Source: Flavobacterium panacis (GTDB lineage Bacteria > Bacteroidota > Bacteroidia > Flavobacteriales > Flavobacteriaceae). Taken from it: a stretch of 64,000 nt of DNA. The DNA is taken from contig NZ_JANKMS010000004.1 in assembly GCF_024649945.1 (NCBI RefSeq), positions 1 through 64,000 on the forward strand, read 5' to 3'. This document shows, piece by piece, positions 25,185 to 35,231 of this stretch (positions are counted from its first letter, which is position 1; every line of letters starts with the position of its first letter). Position numbers and translations under genes: made by a program. The notes under the pieces were generated by a model. The model was not told the origin of the DNA and ran no database searches. It worked only from the letters and a program-made list of their open reading frames with translations.

Positions 25185-26422
25185 TCTTGTTTTCACATCC
25201 AACATTAAATGCAAATTCCAAAGCATTAATTAGTGGTTTGCTTAAAAATAAAACGTTGTATAAATTATATACGTGTATTGCTATTTTTCAGGGGCAATTG
25301 TTTTTTAAACTGGGAGAAAATCCTAAGCTGAAAGATTTAAAAAGAAGACGTTTAGATACGAATTGGAAAGATTTTACGGTTTCCAAATCTTTTTTTGAAT
25401 TTGGACGTTTGATTGCTTCAAAACTACGTTTGGACTATTTGGTACAACATGAAAAAGGCTTCTTTTGTATTGATAACGTTTATCATAAACAAGATAAATG
25501 GGTAGCCGATAATTTGGCTAAAGCAAAAAAGAAAGGCGTTTTTGGAGTTTATGCTTATGAAGATGGTGCATTGGCTACTTTTTCGAAAGCAAAAAAAACA
25601 GGACTTTATTGCATATACGATTTACCGATTGGATATTGGAAAAGCGCCCGTTTATTGATGCAGAGAGAATTTGAAATTAATCCTGATTGGGCAGAAACGC
25701 TTACAGGTTTTAATGATTCGCCCGAAAAATTAAACAAAAAAGATCAGGAACTGGCTTTAGCTGACGTCATTTTTGTAGCCAGCACTTTTACCAAAAAGAC
25801 TTTAGAAGAATACGCTGGAAAATTACCCGAAATAAAAGTTATTCCATACGGTTTTCCAGATGTAAAAAGTAAAAAAGAATATCTGCCACTTGTAAATAGA
25901 AAACTTAAAGTCCTATTTGTGGGAGGATTATCTCAGAGAAAAGGACTTTCTTATTTGTTTGAAGCGGTAGAAGGTTTACAGGATAAGATTGATTTAACCA
26001 TTGTAGGACATAAAGCAGTTCCCAATTGCAAAGCTCTTAATCAGGCTTTAGAGCAGCATAACTGGATTCCATCATTATCTCACGATCAGATTTTGGCTTG
26101 TATGAAAGAACATGATGTCTTTGTTTTTCCATCACTTTTTGAAGGTTTTGGTTTGGTAATTACAGAAGCAATGTCACAGGGAGTTCCGGTTATAACAACA
26201 GATCGTACTGCAGGTCCCGACTTAATTGATAATGGAAATGACGGATGGATTGTTCCAGCAGGATCTGCACCAGCAATTAAAGAGGTACTAAATAACATAC
26301 TTGAAAAACCAGAATTGCTCGAACAATTAGGATTTGCTGCTCAAACAAAAGCGCAGAATAGACCTTGGTCGGCGTATGGGCAAGAAATGGCTAACGAACT
26401 TTCTTTATTAAACACTTTTTAG
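25172..26422 (+). CDS. Glycosyltransferase family 4
   Basis: GT-B glycosyltransferase of 416 residues. The C-terminal donor domain is typical: LKVLFVGGLSQRKGLSYL near residue 248, HDVFVFPSLFEGFGLVITEA near 311 with the EGFG motif, and SQGVPVITTDRTAGPDLI. An N-terminal lead of about 100 residues is family-specific. The ATG at 25172 lies inside the acyltransferase gene; a second ATG is three codons later. Probably transfers one sugar onto the growing lipid-linked unit. Confidence 0.88.
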   Translation: MAKMILFSHPTLNANSKALISGLLKNKTLYKLYTCIAIFQGQLFFKLGENPKLKDLKRRRLDTNWKDFTVSKSFFEFGRLIASKLRLDYLVQHEKGFFCIDNVYHKQDKWVADNLAKAKKKGVFGVYAYEDGALATFSKAKKTGLYCIYDLPIGYWKSARLLMQREFEINPDWAETLTGFNDSPEKLNKKDQELALADVIFVASTFTKKTLEEYAGKLPEIKVIPYGFPDVKSKKEYLPLVNRKLKVLFVGGLSQRKGLSYLFEAVEGLQDKIDLTIVGHKAVPNCKALNQALEQHNWIPSLSHDQILACMKEHDVFVFPSLFEGFGLVITEAMSQGVPVITTDRTAGPDLIDNGNDGWIVPAGSAPAIKEVLNNILEKPELLEQLGFAAQTKAQNRPWSAYGQEMANELSLLNTF

Positions 26423-26444
26423 ACAATATCACTCAAGAATAACA

Positions 26445-27761
26445 ATGAATGAACAAGAAGTAATTCCGAATTATAAATCCTTAAAAATAGCCATCTGGGT
26501 TTATTTTTTCCTTTGGATTTTTGAAGGGGCTTTGCGCAAATGGATCTTACCAAGTTTGGCTACTCCGCTGTTGGTTGTTCGTGATCCAATTGCTATTTAT
26601 ATATTGGTTAGAGCGATTTATCTGAATGTGAAATTCATGACTCCATACGTTGTGTTTAGTTTTATTTTCACATTACTAAGTCTAGCCATTACATTGACTT
26701 TTGGTCACGGAAATTTATTTGTTGGTATTTATGGAGCGAGAATTATGTTGCTTCATTTTCCTCTCATTTTTATCATTGGAAAAGTTTTTACAAAAGAAGA
26801 TGTGCTCAAATTGGGACGTGTTCTTTTAGTGCTGAATATATTCATGACTATCATTGTATACTTTCAATTTAGCAGCCCGCAAAGTGCTTTTATAAATGTT
26901 GGTATCGGAGGAGAAGGTAGTGCTGGATTCTCTGGAGCTATGGGATACAGCAGACCGCCGGGAACATTTTCTTTTATTTCAGGACTGTCCATTTTTTACA
27001 CAGCGGTCTCCGTTTTTGTCTATTATTTTTGGTTGTCTAAAGACTCTTGTTCCAAAATTTTGCTATGCGCCAGTACAATTGCTTTAGTTATTGCTTTGCC
27101 ACTAACAATAAGCCGTGGTGCGGTAGTAGCAGTACTTATAGTAGGGCTTTTTGCTGTTATGGCATCTGTAACGAGTGCAAAAATGTTAGGTAAATTGATC
27201 TTTACAATTGTTGTTTTTGTTATAGCATTTTGGGTTTTACAAAACTACGTGACGGTATTCAGCTTAGGGACAGAAGTTTTTATGGATCGCGTTGATAGCG
27301 CAAACAGATCTACTGGTGCAGGTGGAGGTTTAAAAGAATCTATCCTTTTGCGAATTGTTGCCGATTTTTTAGGCCCCTTTATTGATTTTTTTGGTCGTCC
27401 AATGTTCGAGGGTAACTTGGGAATGGGGACAAATGCTGGTGCGCAAATGCTGACAGGAAAAGCTGTTTTTCTGGTATCAGAAACAGAGTTTGGTCGTTTA
27501 GTTGGTGAGCAAGGGATAATTTTTGGAGGCGGAGTGATATTAATACGTTTAATATTAGCCTTAAGAGTTACCGCTAAATCTTGGAAATTGCCAAAAGAAG
27601 AAAGACTTCTTCCTTTTACTCTTTGTGGTGCTGCCTGTCCAGCATTATTTCAAGGGCAATGGGCACAACCATCTGTATTAGGTTTTGCAATTATTATGGC
27701 AGGCTTAGTTATGGCAGCTTTAAATAAAGTGGATACATCTTTAGAAAATAGCACATTATGA
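26445..27761 (+). CDS. Polysaccharide polymerase, Wzy-like membrane protein
   Basis: Integral membrane protein of 438 residues with about ten hydrophobic segments (for example IAIWVYFFLWIFEGALRKWI, YVVFSFIFTLLSLAITLTFG, LIFTIVVFVIAFWVLQNYV). A large periplasmic-looking loop holds MGYSRPPGTFSF and GMGTNAGAQMLTG. Sequence conservation in Wzy proteins is always poor; the topology, the position among glycosyltransferases and the presence of a flippase make polymerase the best reading. It overlaps the next gene by 4 bases (ATGA). Confidence 0.75.
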   Translation: MNEQEVIPNYKSLKIAIWVYFFLWIFEGALRKWILPSLATPLLVVRDPIAIYILVRAIYLNVKFMTPYVVFSFIFTLLSLAITLTFGHGNLFVGIYGARIMLLHFPLIFIIGKVFTKEDVLKLGRVLLVLNIFMTIIVYFQFSSPQSAFINVGIGGEGSAGFSGAMGYSRPPGTFSFISGLSIFYTAVSVFVYYFWLSKDSCSKILLCASTIALVIALPLTISRGAVVAVLIVGLFAVMASVTSAKMLGKLIFTIVVFVIAFWVLQNYVTVFSLGTEVFMDRVDSANRSTGAGGGLKESILLRIVADFLGPFIDFFGRPMFEGNLGMGTNAGAQMLTGKAVFLVSETEFGRLVGEQGIIFGGGVILIRLILALRVTAKSWKLPKEERLLPFTLCGAACPALFQGQWAQPSVLGFAIIMAGLVMAALNKVDTSLENSTL

Positions 27762-28903
27762 TTAAAGATATAATCTTAGTTGGCAATTATGCGCCAGATA
27801 AGCAGTACAGCATGCAGATTTTTGAAGTATTAATGGCTGAAGGATACAGAAAAGCAAAATTTAATGTCAGTACAATTCGACCTGATGAGATTTTCAGAAA
27901 GTTATCTTTCAACAAAAACAGTTTAATAAAATGGCTGGCCTATATAGACAAGTTCGTTTTATTTCCTATAAAACTATTATTGCTGAGATTTAAAAATTTC
28001 ATTTTGTTTAAATCTGTCAGTTATCATATTTGTGATCATTCCAATGCCTTTTATCTGTATTTTTTACCTAAAAACAAAACGATAATAACCTGTCACGATG
28101 TTTTGGCAATACGAGCTGGTTTAGGATTTTCTGGTACTTACTGCCACGCAACAAAATCGGGTCAGGTATTGCAGAGAATAATTTTGAAGGCATTATCCGG
28201 AGCTAAAAAATTAGCCACTGTATCTGATTTTACTTTGAATCAATTGATTGAAATTGATAACAAACCTAGAATAACCAAAAATTGGATTACCATTCACAAT
28301 GCGATTTCTGAAAAATTTACGCCATCGTCTGAAGATGAGGTTCATAAGGTTCTGAATAAATTTCAGCAGTTAAAAAATAAAGATATTATTCTGCATGTTG
28401 GTTCAGATTTGGAACGAAAGAACAGGAAATTATTAATCCACATGATTGCAGAACTGAAGAATGATTGGGATGGGATATTAGTTCTGGCAGGCGAACCACT
28501 AAACTCTGAATTATTAGACTTAATTAAAGAATTAGAGGTTTCTGATCAAATTGTACAGATACACAATCCAACAAATAATGAAATCATTGCACTGTATTCG
28601 ATATGTCAAGCCATGATTTTCCCGTCTTATTCAGAAGGATTTGGATGGCCGATAATTGAAGCACAGGCTTGCGGAGCGCCAGTTATTACAAGTAACAAAG
28701 CGCCAATGATGAATGAAGTTGGTGGTAATGCAGCACTTTATGCCGATCCAGACAATCCAAGTTCTTTTTTAGATCAGTTTCAAAAAATAAGAAATAAAGG
28801 ATTTAGAAATGAAATAGTCTTGAAGGGTTATGAAAATGCCAAACGATTTGATTTTAATAATACGGTAAATCAATATGTTCAATTAATAAAAAACGAAGCG
28901 TGA
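27758..28903 (+). CDS. Glycosyltransferase family 4
   Basis: GT-B glycosyltransferase of 381 residues. The donor-binding half shows ILHVGSDLERKNRKLLI near residue 210, IFPSYSEGFGWPIIEAQACG near 287 and APVITSNKAPMMNEVGGNAAL. This close match to mannosyl/rhamnosyl-type GT4 enzymes is a hint only. Coupled to its neighbours by a 4-base overlap at each end (ATGA upstream, GTGA downstream), so it belongs to one tight translational unit with the polymerase and the acyltransferase. Confidence 0.88.
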   Translation: MIKDIILVGNYAPDKQYSMQIFEVLMAEGYRKAKFNVSTIRPDEIFRKLSFNKNSLIKWLAYIDKFVLFPIKLLLLRFKNFILFKSVSYHICDHSNAFYLYFLPKNKTIITCHDVLAIRAGLGFSGTYCHATKSGQVLQRIILKALSGAKKLATVSDFTLNQLIEIDNKPRITKNWITIHNAISEKFTPSSEDEVHKVLNKFQQLKNKDIILHVGSDLERKNRKLLIHMIAELKNDWDGILVLAGEPLNSELLDLIKELEVSDQIVQIHNPTNNEIIALYSICQAMIFPSYSEGFGWPIIEAQACGAPVITSNKAPMMNEVGGNAALYADPDNPSSFLDQFQKIRNKGFRNEIVLKGYENAKRFDFNNTVNQYVQLIKNEA

Positions 28904-29565
28904 TAGTATTAAAAATTTTAGCCGTTTTAATGCCTTGGCCAATTAAAAGATTCATTCTCGTTCAGTTTTTTAAATATAAAATTGATCCTTCGGCAAGAAT
29001 TGGATTTTCGTGGATTTATCCTCAAAAACTTATTATGGATTCTAATTCCAGCATCGGAAATTTTAATGTGGCAGTGCATTTGGATTTAATGAAAATTGGA
29101 AAGCATTCCAGCATAGCAAGAGGAAATTGGATCACTGGATTTCCTACTAATACAGATTCGAAGCATTTTGCTCATCAAAAAGACAGAAATTCAAACCTGA
29201 TTATTGGCGAACATTCTGCCATTACAAAAAATCACCATATCGATTGTACTAATATTATTGAGATTGGAAATTTTGTTACTGTAGCAGGTTACGCAAGTCA
29301 ATTGCTGACGCATTCGATTAATATCGAATTGAATATTCAGGATAGTCATCCAATTACAATAGGAGATTATTGTTTTGTCGGAACAGCGTCTACCATTTTA
29401 GGCGGAGCTTCATTGCCTCCTTACTGTGTATTAGGAGCAAATTCATTATTGAATAAATCTTTTACGGTTCCTTATCGCTTATACGGTGGGAATCCAGCAA
29501 AAGAAATCAAAGAATTGTCAAAAGACTTTAAGTACTTTAATAGAGAAACGGGTTTTGTTTATTAA
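28900..29565 (+). CDS. Hexapeptide-repeat acyltransferase
   Basis: Second probable O-acyltransferase of the locus, 221 residues. It starts with GTG at 28900, overlapping the previous stop (GTGA). The beta-helix repeats are irregular (MKIGKHSSIARGNWI, LIIGEHSAITKNHHI, IEIGNFVTVAGYAS) and end in ITIGDYCFVGTASTILGGAS and GGNPAKEIKEL. The N terminus MPWPIKRFILVQFFKYKIDP is hydrophobic and basic and may lie on the membrane. Which sugar it modifies cannot be read. Confidence 0.8.
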   Translation: MIVLKILAVLMPWPIKRFILVQFFKYKIDPSARIGFSWIYPQKLIMDSNSSIGNFNVAVHLDLMKIGKHSSIARGNWITGFPTNTDSKHFAHQKDRNSNLIIGEHSAITKNHHIDCTNIIEIGNFVTVAGYASQLLTHSINIELNIQDSHPITIGDYCFVGTASTILGGASLPPYCVLGANSLLNKSFTVPYRLYGGNPAKEIKELSKDFKYFNRETGFVY

Positions 29566-29594
29566 AGAATAGAAAAAAACAAAATAGTTTTAGA

Positions 29595-30677
29595 ATGAAA
29601 GTAATCCACTTTATAGCAGGTATTGATAAAACAGAAGGAGGAACTACAGAGTTTATGAGATTGTTAAGTTCTGAATTAAAAAATCACATTGAACTTGTTG
29701 TTGCTACAAGATTTTCTTCTTTCCCTATTGAAATGGAGGGAGTAAGAGTTGAATTTTTCGATACCAATATTACGCGATGGTTTGCTATGGGAAATGAGTT
29801 TTATCATTTTTTAAAAGCAGAAAAACCAGATTTAGTTCACGTTAATGGAATATGGAATCCTCAAAATTGGGGTTTTCAAAAAGCGGCTCAGAAACTAGGA
29901 ATCAAAGTAATTGTTTCTCCTCACGGCATGTTGGAACCTTGGATTATGTGTAATAATTCTTGGAAAAAAAAACTAGGCTTGTTTCTGTACCAAAAAAATG
30001 CGCTTAAAAAAGCAAATTATATTCACGCAACAGCCAGTATGGAATCGGCAAATATTAAGGCATTAGGCTTTAAGAATAAGATTTGTATTATTCCTAACGG
30101 CATCGATCTTAGTGATGTAAAGGATATTAAAATCAATTACGGAACTAAAAGAATGATTTTTCTATCGCGAATTCATCCAAAGAAAGGTATTGAATATTTA
30201 CTGGAAGCATGGAGAAACAGCAATACCGAAGACTGGACACTTGAAATTGCCGGAAATGGCGACGAAAATTACATCCACAGCTTAATTCAAAGTGCTGAAG
30301 ACTTAGAAAATGTGCATTTTGTTGGAGCAATTTATGGTAATGAAAAATGGGAATTTATACGATCTGCAGATATCATGGTATTGCCTACACACAGCGAAAA
30401 TTTTGGAATCGTAATAGCTGAAGCTCTCGCAAGTGGTGTTCCGGTAATCACCACAAAAGGAACTCCTTGGGAAGATCTGGAAACTCATAAATGTGGTTGG
30501 TGGATTGATTTGTCAGTTTCAAATCTAGAAAAAACAATAAAAGATGCTTTGGAAACACCGACTCCTGTTTTGGAACAAATGGGATGGCAGGGCAGAAAAC
30601 TGGTTAAAGAAAAATACGAAATAAAAACCGTAACAAACCACATCGTTGATTTCTACAAAAAAATTATAATCAAATAA
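29595..30677 (+). CDS. Glycosyltransferase family 4
   Basis: GT-B glycosyltransferase of 360 residues. Signatures are GGTTEFMRLLSSEL at the N terminus, VHVNGIWNPQNWG and SPHGMLEPW in the acceptor domain, and MIFLSRIHPKKGIEYLLEA and PTHSENFGIVIAEALASGVP in the donor domain. The SPHGML segment is common in capsular-polysaccharide GT4 enzymes related to WcaI/WcaL types. Gap to the next gene is 7 bases. Confidence 0.9.
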   Translation: MKVIHFIAGIDKTEGGTTEFMRLLSSELKNHIELVVATRFSSFPIEMEGVRVEFFDTNITRWFAMGNEFYHFLKAEKPDLVHVNGIWNPQNWGFQKAAQKLGIKVIVSPHGMLEPWIMCNNSWKKKLGLFLYQKNALKKANYIHATASMESANIKALGFKNKICIIPNGIDLSDVKDIKINYGTKRMIFLSRIHPKKGIEYLLEAWRNSNTEDWTLEIAGNGDENYIHSLIQSAEDLENVHFVGAIYGNEKWEFIRSADIMVLPTHSENFGIVIAEALASGVPVITTKGTPWEDLETHKCGWWIDLSVSNLEKTIKDALETPTPVLEQMGWQGRKLVKEKYEIKTVTNHIVDFYKKIIIK

Positions 30678-30684
30678 AAACATT

Positions 30685-31224
30685 TTGGACTTATCTACTT
30701 ATAATCATTCTTTTAGTTTAAAAAACAAAATTTCAAGATTGATTTGGAATTGTGTTTCTATAATCGTGTTTCGTCCATTTGTTTCTCGACTATTTAAAAA
30801 GTGGAGAGTTTTTGTACTGAAATGCTTTGGTGCAAAAATAGAATGGTCTACCCATATTTATGCTTCTGTTAAAATATGGGCTCCATGGAATCTGCAAATG
30901 GGAGCTAATTCTAGTTTAGGACCTAATGTTGATTGTTATAATCAAGGTCATATAACGATTGGTGCTAATACAGTGATCTCTCAGAAAACCTATTTATGTG
31001 CCTCTTCTCACGATTATACAAAAACTGATTTCCCTTTAATCTTAAAACCTATTACAATCGGAAGCGGTGTTTGGGTTGCTGCAGATGCCTTTATAGGACC
31101 AGGAGTTTCTATTGAAGACAATGCTGTAATTGCAGCCAGATCGGTTGTAAATAAAAAAGTCGAAAAAAACGCAGTTATGGGAGGGAATCCCGCGACGCTA
31201 ATTAAACTTCGAACTGTAGAATAA
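30685..31224 (+). CDS. WcaF-like sugar O-acetyltransferase
   Basis: Hexapeptide acetyltransferase of 179 residues resembling colanic-acid WcaF. Visible features are FVLKCFGAKIEWSTHIYASV, the helix turns MGANSSLGPNVDCYNQGHI and TIGSGVWVAADAFIGPGVSI, the CoA-site loop CASSHDYTKTDFPLI and the ending GGNPATLIK. The start is TTG at 30685; no ATG lies in the N-terminal region. It is the third acyltransferase in the locus, so the polymer is probably well decorated. Confidence 0.85.
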   Translation: MDLSTYNHSFSLKNKISRLIWNCVSIIVFRPFVSRLFKKWRVFVLKCFGAKIEWSTHIYASVKIWAPWNLQMGANSSLGPNVDCYNQGHITIGANTVISQKTYLCASSHDYTKTDFPLILKPITIGSGVWVAADAFIGPGVSIEDNAVIAARSVVNKKVEKNAVMGGNPATLIKLRTVE

Positions 31225-31270
31225 TCAAGATTTTCTTTAAATAAATATATAACCTCAAGAATATAAAGCT

Positions 31271-32089
31271 TTGGAAAATAAATTTAGTATTGTCATTTTA
31301 ACGTACAATGAAGAAGATACGCTTAGAGGCTGTTTGGATTCTATAAAATGGTGCGATGATATTGTTGTTATCGATAGTTTTAGCAGCGATGCGACTGTTA
31401 CAATTGCAAAAGAAAATGGTGCAAGAGTTTTTCAGAATAAGTTTTCAGATTTTGCACAACAACGCAATTTTGCAAATGATACCGTTGACTTTAAACACGA
31501 ATGGGTATTTCACCTCGATGCAGACGAACACTTCACAGATGCTTTGAGATCAGAATGCAACAAAGCCATAGAAAGTTACCATTATGGAGCGTTTTTAGTA
31601 CCTGCAAAAGAAATTCTTTGGGGTACCTGGTTAAAACATTCTGCAGGAATCGTTTATCAAATGCGTTTTCATAAACTAAGTGATGCCCGATTTGAACAAT
31701 ACGGTCATGGCCAAAGGGAATGTGATCTTAAAAGAGGACTAGGAAAATTGGAAAACTCATACGAACATTATTTTTTTAGTAAGGGAGTTAACCAATGGTT
31801 TGTCAAACATTTACGATACGCCGCCGAAGAAGCCGAAAATGAAAAAAATGTAAGTCTCAAAGAAATACCTTTTGGAAAATTGATTTCTGGAGAATCTCAT
31901 GAGAAAAGAAGGGTTTTAAAAGCTTTAAGCTATAAAATACCATGTAGACCTTTATTCAAATTTTTATACATGTACATATTCAAACTGGGTTTTTTGGATG
32001 GTAAAGTTGGCTTTAAATTCTGTGTGATGAAAAGTATGTATGAGCAATTTATCATTTTGAAAAAATTCGAATCAGAATGGAATAGCTAA
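31271..32089 (+). CDS. Glycosyltransferase family 2, WaaE/KdtX-like
   Basis: GT-A glycosyltransferase of 272 residues. The N terminus FSIVILTYNEEDTLRGCLDS is the GT2 start, with VVIDSFSSDAT and the acidic metal site WVFHLDADEHFT near residue 80. The following part (WLKHSAGIVYQMRFHKL, GHGQRECDL) fits the beta-1,4-glucosyltransferase WaaE/KdtX subgroup often seen in Bacteroidota capsule loci. It starts with TTG at 31271. Linkage is unproven. Confidence 0.85.
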   Translation: MENKFSIVILTYNEEDTLRGCLDSIKWCDDIVVIDSFSSDATVTIAKENGARVFQNKFSDFAQQRNFANDTVDFKHEWVFHLDADEHFTDALRSECNKAIESYHYGAFLVPAKEILWGTWLKHSAGIVYQMRFHKLSDARFEQYGHGQRECDLKRGLGKLENSYEHYFFSKGVNQWFVKHLRYAAEEAENEKNVSLKEIPFGKLISGESHEKRRVLKALSYKIPCRPLFKFLYMYIFKLGFLDGKVGFKFCVMKSMYEQFIILKKFESEWNS

Positions 32090-32133
32090 TAAGTTTTAAA
32101 AGCAAAAAAAGATAAACAATTAACAAACTAAAC

Positions 32134-33015
32134 ATGAATATAGGATTTAATGTAAATAGATTAGGAATGATTGGTCTTGGTGTAACCTTGAAATCTTTAT
32201 TAGACAACTGTTCTGATCCTAGTAAAATCAATATTTATATACTATGTTCAGATTTAAATATAGAGGATAAATCAAATATTCAAAAATTGCTTTTGAAGTA
32301 TGGTTTAAATGAAATTAAGTTGATTGACTTTGATGTAAATGAACATTTTGGCACTTTTAGTTCTTTGCAAGGAGATTTGACGACGTACGGAAGATTGTTG
32401 TTGCAAGATTATGTAACAGGAGATTCTGTTTTATACTTGGATGCAGATTTAGTAGTCGAATTAGATGTTTTATCATTAGAAGGTTTTGATTTTCAGGGAA
32501 AAGGAATCGCTGCTGTAGATGGAGGAAAGATGAGCGCAGCACTCGATCATCCGTTTTTATGCAATGAGATTGGGTTAGGTATGGATTTGACGGTGTTTAA
32601 TGCAGGTATCATTTTGTTTAATCTAAAATTTTGGCGCGAGCAAGATATTAAAAATCAATGTTTAGCTTTTGGTAAAAAATACGAAACTAAATTAATATCA
32701 CACGATCAAACCATATTAAATGCATTTTTTGCCGGCAATTTTGCTTTTCTCCCTTTAGAATTTAACATGCCCTGGTTTGCTCAAAATAAAAGACCAGAAG
32801 GAAAGAAAGCTATTCTTCATTTTTTTGGATCTCCAAAACCTTGGGATGTCCTTGGAAAATATGTTCACAGAGGATATGCAGTTTGGAAAAGTTACTTAAA
32901 CGCCGATTGGGAAAAAGCTTATTACCATTATAACCAAGGCGAATTTTTAAGAACGTGGCATATAAGAAGATCATATGCTAGATTGTTACTCTTAAAAATG
33001 AAATCAAAAAATTAA
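32134..33015 (+). CDS. Glycosyltransferase family 8
   Basis: GT-A retaining glycosyltransferase of 293 residues. The GT8 hallmarks are present: VLYLDADLVVELD near residue 96 with the DxD metal site, FNAGIILFNLKFWRE near 155, SHDQTILNAFF and HFFGSPKPW near 230. Members of this family add galactose or glucose in lipopolysaccharide and capsule synthesis. It sits between the GT2 gene and the UDP-xylose synthase gene, in the same direction. Confidence 0.9.
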   Translation: MNIGFNVNRLGMIGLGVTLKSLLDNCSDPSKINIYILCSDLNIEDKSNIQKLLLKYGLNEIKLIDFDVNEHFGTFSSLQGDLTTYGRLLLQDYVTGDSVLYLDADLVVELDVLSLEGFDFQGKGIAAVDGGKMSAALDHPFLCNEIGLGMDLTVFNAGIILFNLKFWREQDIKNQCLAFGKKYETKLISHDQTILNAFFAGNFAFLPLEFNMPWFAQNKRPEGKKAILHFFGSPKPWDVLGKYVHRGYAVWKSYLNADWEKAYYHYNQGEFLRTWHIRRSYARLLLLKMKSKN

Positions 33016-33062
33016 AAGGTTTTAGAAATAGAAATTTTATATAAGTTTTTAAAAAGATTCGA

Positions 33063-34007
33063 ATGAAAAAAATACTGATAACCGGTGGTGCCGGATTTGT
33101 AGGTTCACATTTATGCAAAAGATTATTGAATGAAGGAAATGAAGTAATATGTCTTGACAATTATTTTACAGGAGCTAAATCTAATATTGTTGATTTATTA
33201 GATAATCCGTATTTCGAAATGGTTCGTCATGATATTACAGAACCTTATTATGCTGAGGTTGACGAAATTTATAATCTAGCATGTCCTGCCTCTCCAGTGC
33301 ATTACCAATATAATCCAATCAAAACAATCAAGACATCGGTGATGGGCGCTATAAATGTTTTAGGATTAGCAAAACGTGTTAATGCTAAAGTGCTGCAGGC
33401 AAGTACAAGTGAAGTTTATGGCGATCCTCTTGTACATCCTCAAACCGAAAATTATTGGGGACATGTTAATCCAATCGGTATTCGCTCTTGTTATGATGAA
33501 GGAAAACGGTGTGCCGAAACTTTATTTATGGATTATCACAATCAAAATAAAGTGGCTATTAAAATCATCAGAATTTTTAATACCTACGGTCCAAACATGA
33601 ATCCGGCAGACGGGAGAGTGGTTTCTAATTTTATTGTACAAGCCTTACAAGGAAAAGATATTACCATTTTTGGAGATGGTACGCAAACACGTTCTTTTCA
33701 ATATGTTGATGATTTAGTTGAAGGAATTGTTAGAATGATGAATTCAGATCCTGCTTTCCTTGGACCAGTAAACCTCGGAAACCCTAATGAGTTTACAATG
33801 TTGGAATTAGCAGATGCTATTATTGAATTGACAGGATCAAAATCAAAAATTATTCATCTTGATTTACCAAAAGACGATCCAAAACAAAGACAACCTGATA
33901 TTTCTTTAGCAAAAGATAAACTTAACGGCTGGGAACCTAAAATTCAATTGCGTGAAGGTTTAATTTCTACGATAAATTATTTTGACAAGCTTTTATTGAA
34001 CCAATAA
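33063..34007 (+). CDS. UDP-glucuronate decarboxylase (UDP-xylose synthase)
   Basis: Short-chain dehydrogenase-type enzyme of 314 residues that converts UDP-glucuronate to UDP-xylose. It shows [10 protein letters not shown] at the N terminus, [12 protein letters not shown], the family-specific [13 protein letters not shown] near residue 74, and YDEGKRCAE near 144 with the YxxxK pair. Together with Ugd (20570) it supplies a complete UDP-glucose to UDP-xylose route. This predicts xylose or a xylose-derived sugar in the polymer. Confidence 0.93.
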   Translation: MKKILITGGAGFVGSHLCKRLLNEGNEVICLDNYFTGAKSNIVDLLDNPYFEMVRHDITEPYYAEVDEIYNLACPASPVHYQYNPIKTIKTSVMGAINVLGLAKRVNAKVLQASTSEVYGDPLVHPQTENYWGHVNPIGIRSCYDEGKRCAETLFMDYHNQNKVAIKIIRIFNTYGPNMNPADGRVVSNFIVQALQGKDITIFGDGTQTRSFQYVDDLVEGIVRMMNSDPAFLGPVNLGNPNEFTMLELADAIIELTGSKSKIIHLDLPKDDPKQRQPDISLAKDKLNGWEPKIQLREGLISTINYFDKLLLNQ

Positions 34008-34169
34008 AATGCTTTTTTCTTTAACAAAATCCCTCAATTTCTTTTAACTGCTTTTTTTCTCAATTTCCTTATTCAGGAAACAGATTTTGCCACACTTTAT
34101 CTTCAAGCTGCCTTTTTTGTGCTTTTAACGAGTTTTGTGGTGCTTCATCGAGAACTTTTTTTAGTAAAA

Positions 34170-34177
34170 TACCTTTG
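34170..34177 (+). promoter_or_regulatory. Candidate -7 promoter box (TACCTTTG)
   Basis: Matches TAnnTTTG 75 bases before the GT2 gene at 34252, in a 244-base gap in the capsule locus. A -33 TTG at correct spacing is missing. It may give the export genes a second start of transcription. Confidence 0.3.
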
Positions 34178-34251
34178 TTTTAATTTTATCTTGAAATTGT
34201 GAAACAGCAGTTAACTACACAAGAATATTTATACAAGAAAAAATAACTATT

Positions 34252-34998
34252 ATGAGAGTTACTATAATCACAGTATGTTACAATCGCAAAAACACGATTG
34301 AAAAAGCGATCAAAAGTGTATTGGAACAAAATTATAATAATATCGAATATATTATTATAGACGGCAATTCTAAAGACGGAACAAAAGATATTATTGAGTC
34401 CTATAAAGATAGAATAAGCCAATACATTTCCGAACCTGATAAAGGAATGTACGACGCCATAAATAAAGGATTAAGATTAGCCACAGGAGATGTGATTGGG
34501 TTAATGCATTCTGATGATGAGTTTTTTGACAAAAAAGCGATTTCAAGAATTGTAGCCCGTTTTGAAAATGAAGCCAATATAGACGGAGTTTACGGTGACG
34601 GAGTTTATGTATCAAATGATGAAGAGGAACGTTTGATCAGAGATCGAATAGGAGGTGCCTTCAACATAAAGAGAATAAAAGAAGGCTGGTTGCCATTGCA
34701 TCCGACAGTTTATTTAAAGAAAAGTATAATTGAAAAACATGGTTTGTATAATCTTGATTTTAAAATTGCTTCGGATACAGAGTTCTTACTTCGCTATTTG
34801 TACAAATATAGAATCAATATGAGTTACATCGATTCTTATATCGTAAAAATGAGAATGGGAGGTATGAGCACCAGTTTTAAAAGAGCTTTCGAAGTTTTAA
34901 AAGAAGACTATAGAATTTATAAGTACCATAATTTATCTGCCGTGGAAACAGTATTTCGTAAAAAAACAATTGCGTTAAAACAATATATAGTTCAATAA
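34252..34998 (+). CDS. Glycosyltransferase family 2 (WcaA/WcaE-like)
   Basis: GT-A glycosyltransferase of 248 residues with VTIITVCYNRKNTIEKAIKS at the N terminus, IEYIIIDGNSKDGT near residue 33 and the metal site MHSDDEFFD near 86. The EPDKGMYDAINKGLRLATGD segment is the WcaA/WcaE signature. It follows a 244-base gap with a promoter-like box, so it may begin a sub-operon with the export genes. Donor and acceptor are unknown. Confidence 0.9.
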   Translation: MRVTIITVCYNRKNTIEKAIKSVLEQNYNNIEYIIIDGNSKDGTKDIIESYKDRISQYISEPDKGMYDAINKGLRLATGDVIGLMHSDDEFFDKKAISRIVARFENEANIDGVYGDGVYVSNDEEERLIRDRIGGAFNIKRIKEGWLPLHPTVYLKKSIIEKHGLYNLDFKIASDTEFLLRYLYKYRINMSYIDSYIVKMRMGGMSTSFKRAFEVLKEDYRIYKYHNLSAVETVFRKKTIALKQYIVQ

Positions 34999-35231
34999 GA
35001 AATACAGCTGGTTTTTTAATTTTTTAGAAAGTACAAAGTAGAATTAAAAAGGTTACGAAGACAATTTATCCGACGATCATTTAAGACAAACTATTATAAA
35101 TAGAAAAAAAGTGAAGGCAGGTTTAGTTTAAGACACATATCATAAAGGGGTTATTGAGCGCTGAATAGTTTTCATTTTATTTCAATTCAATTAAGAGTAA
35201 GCAAAGAATACTAATATATACCACAATTAAC

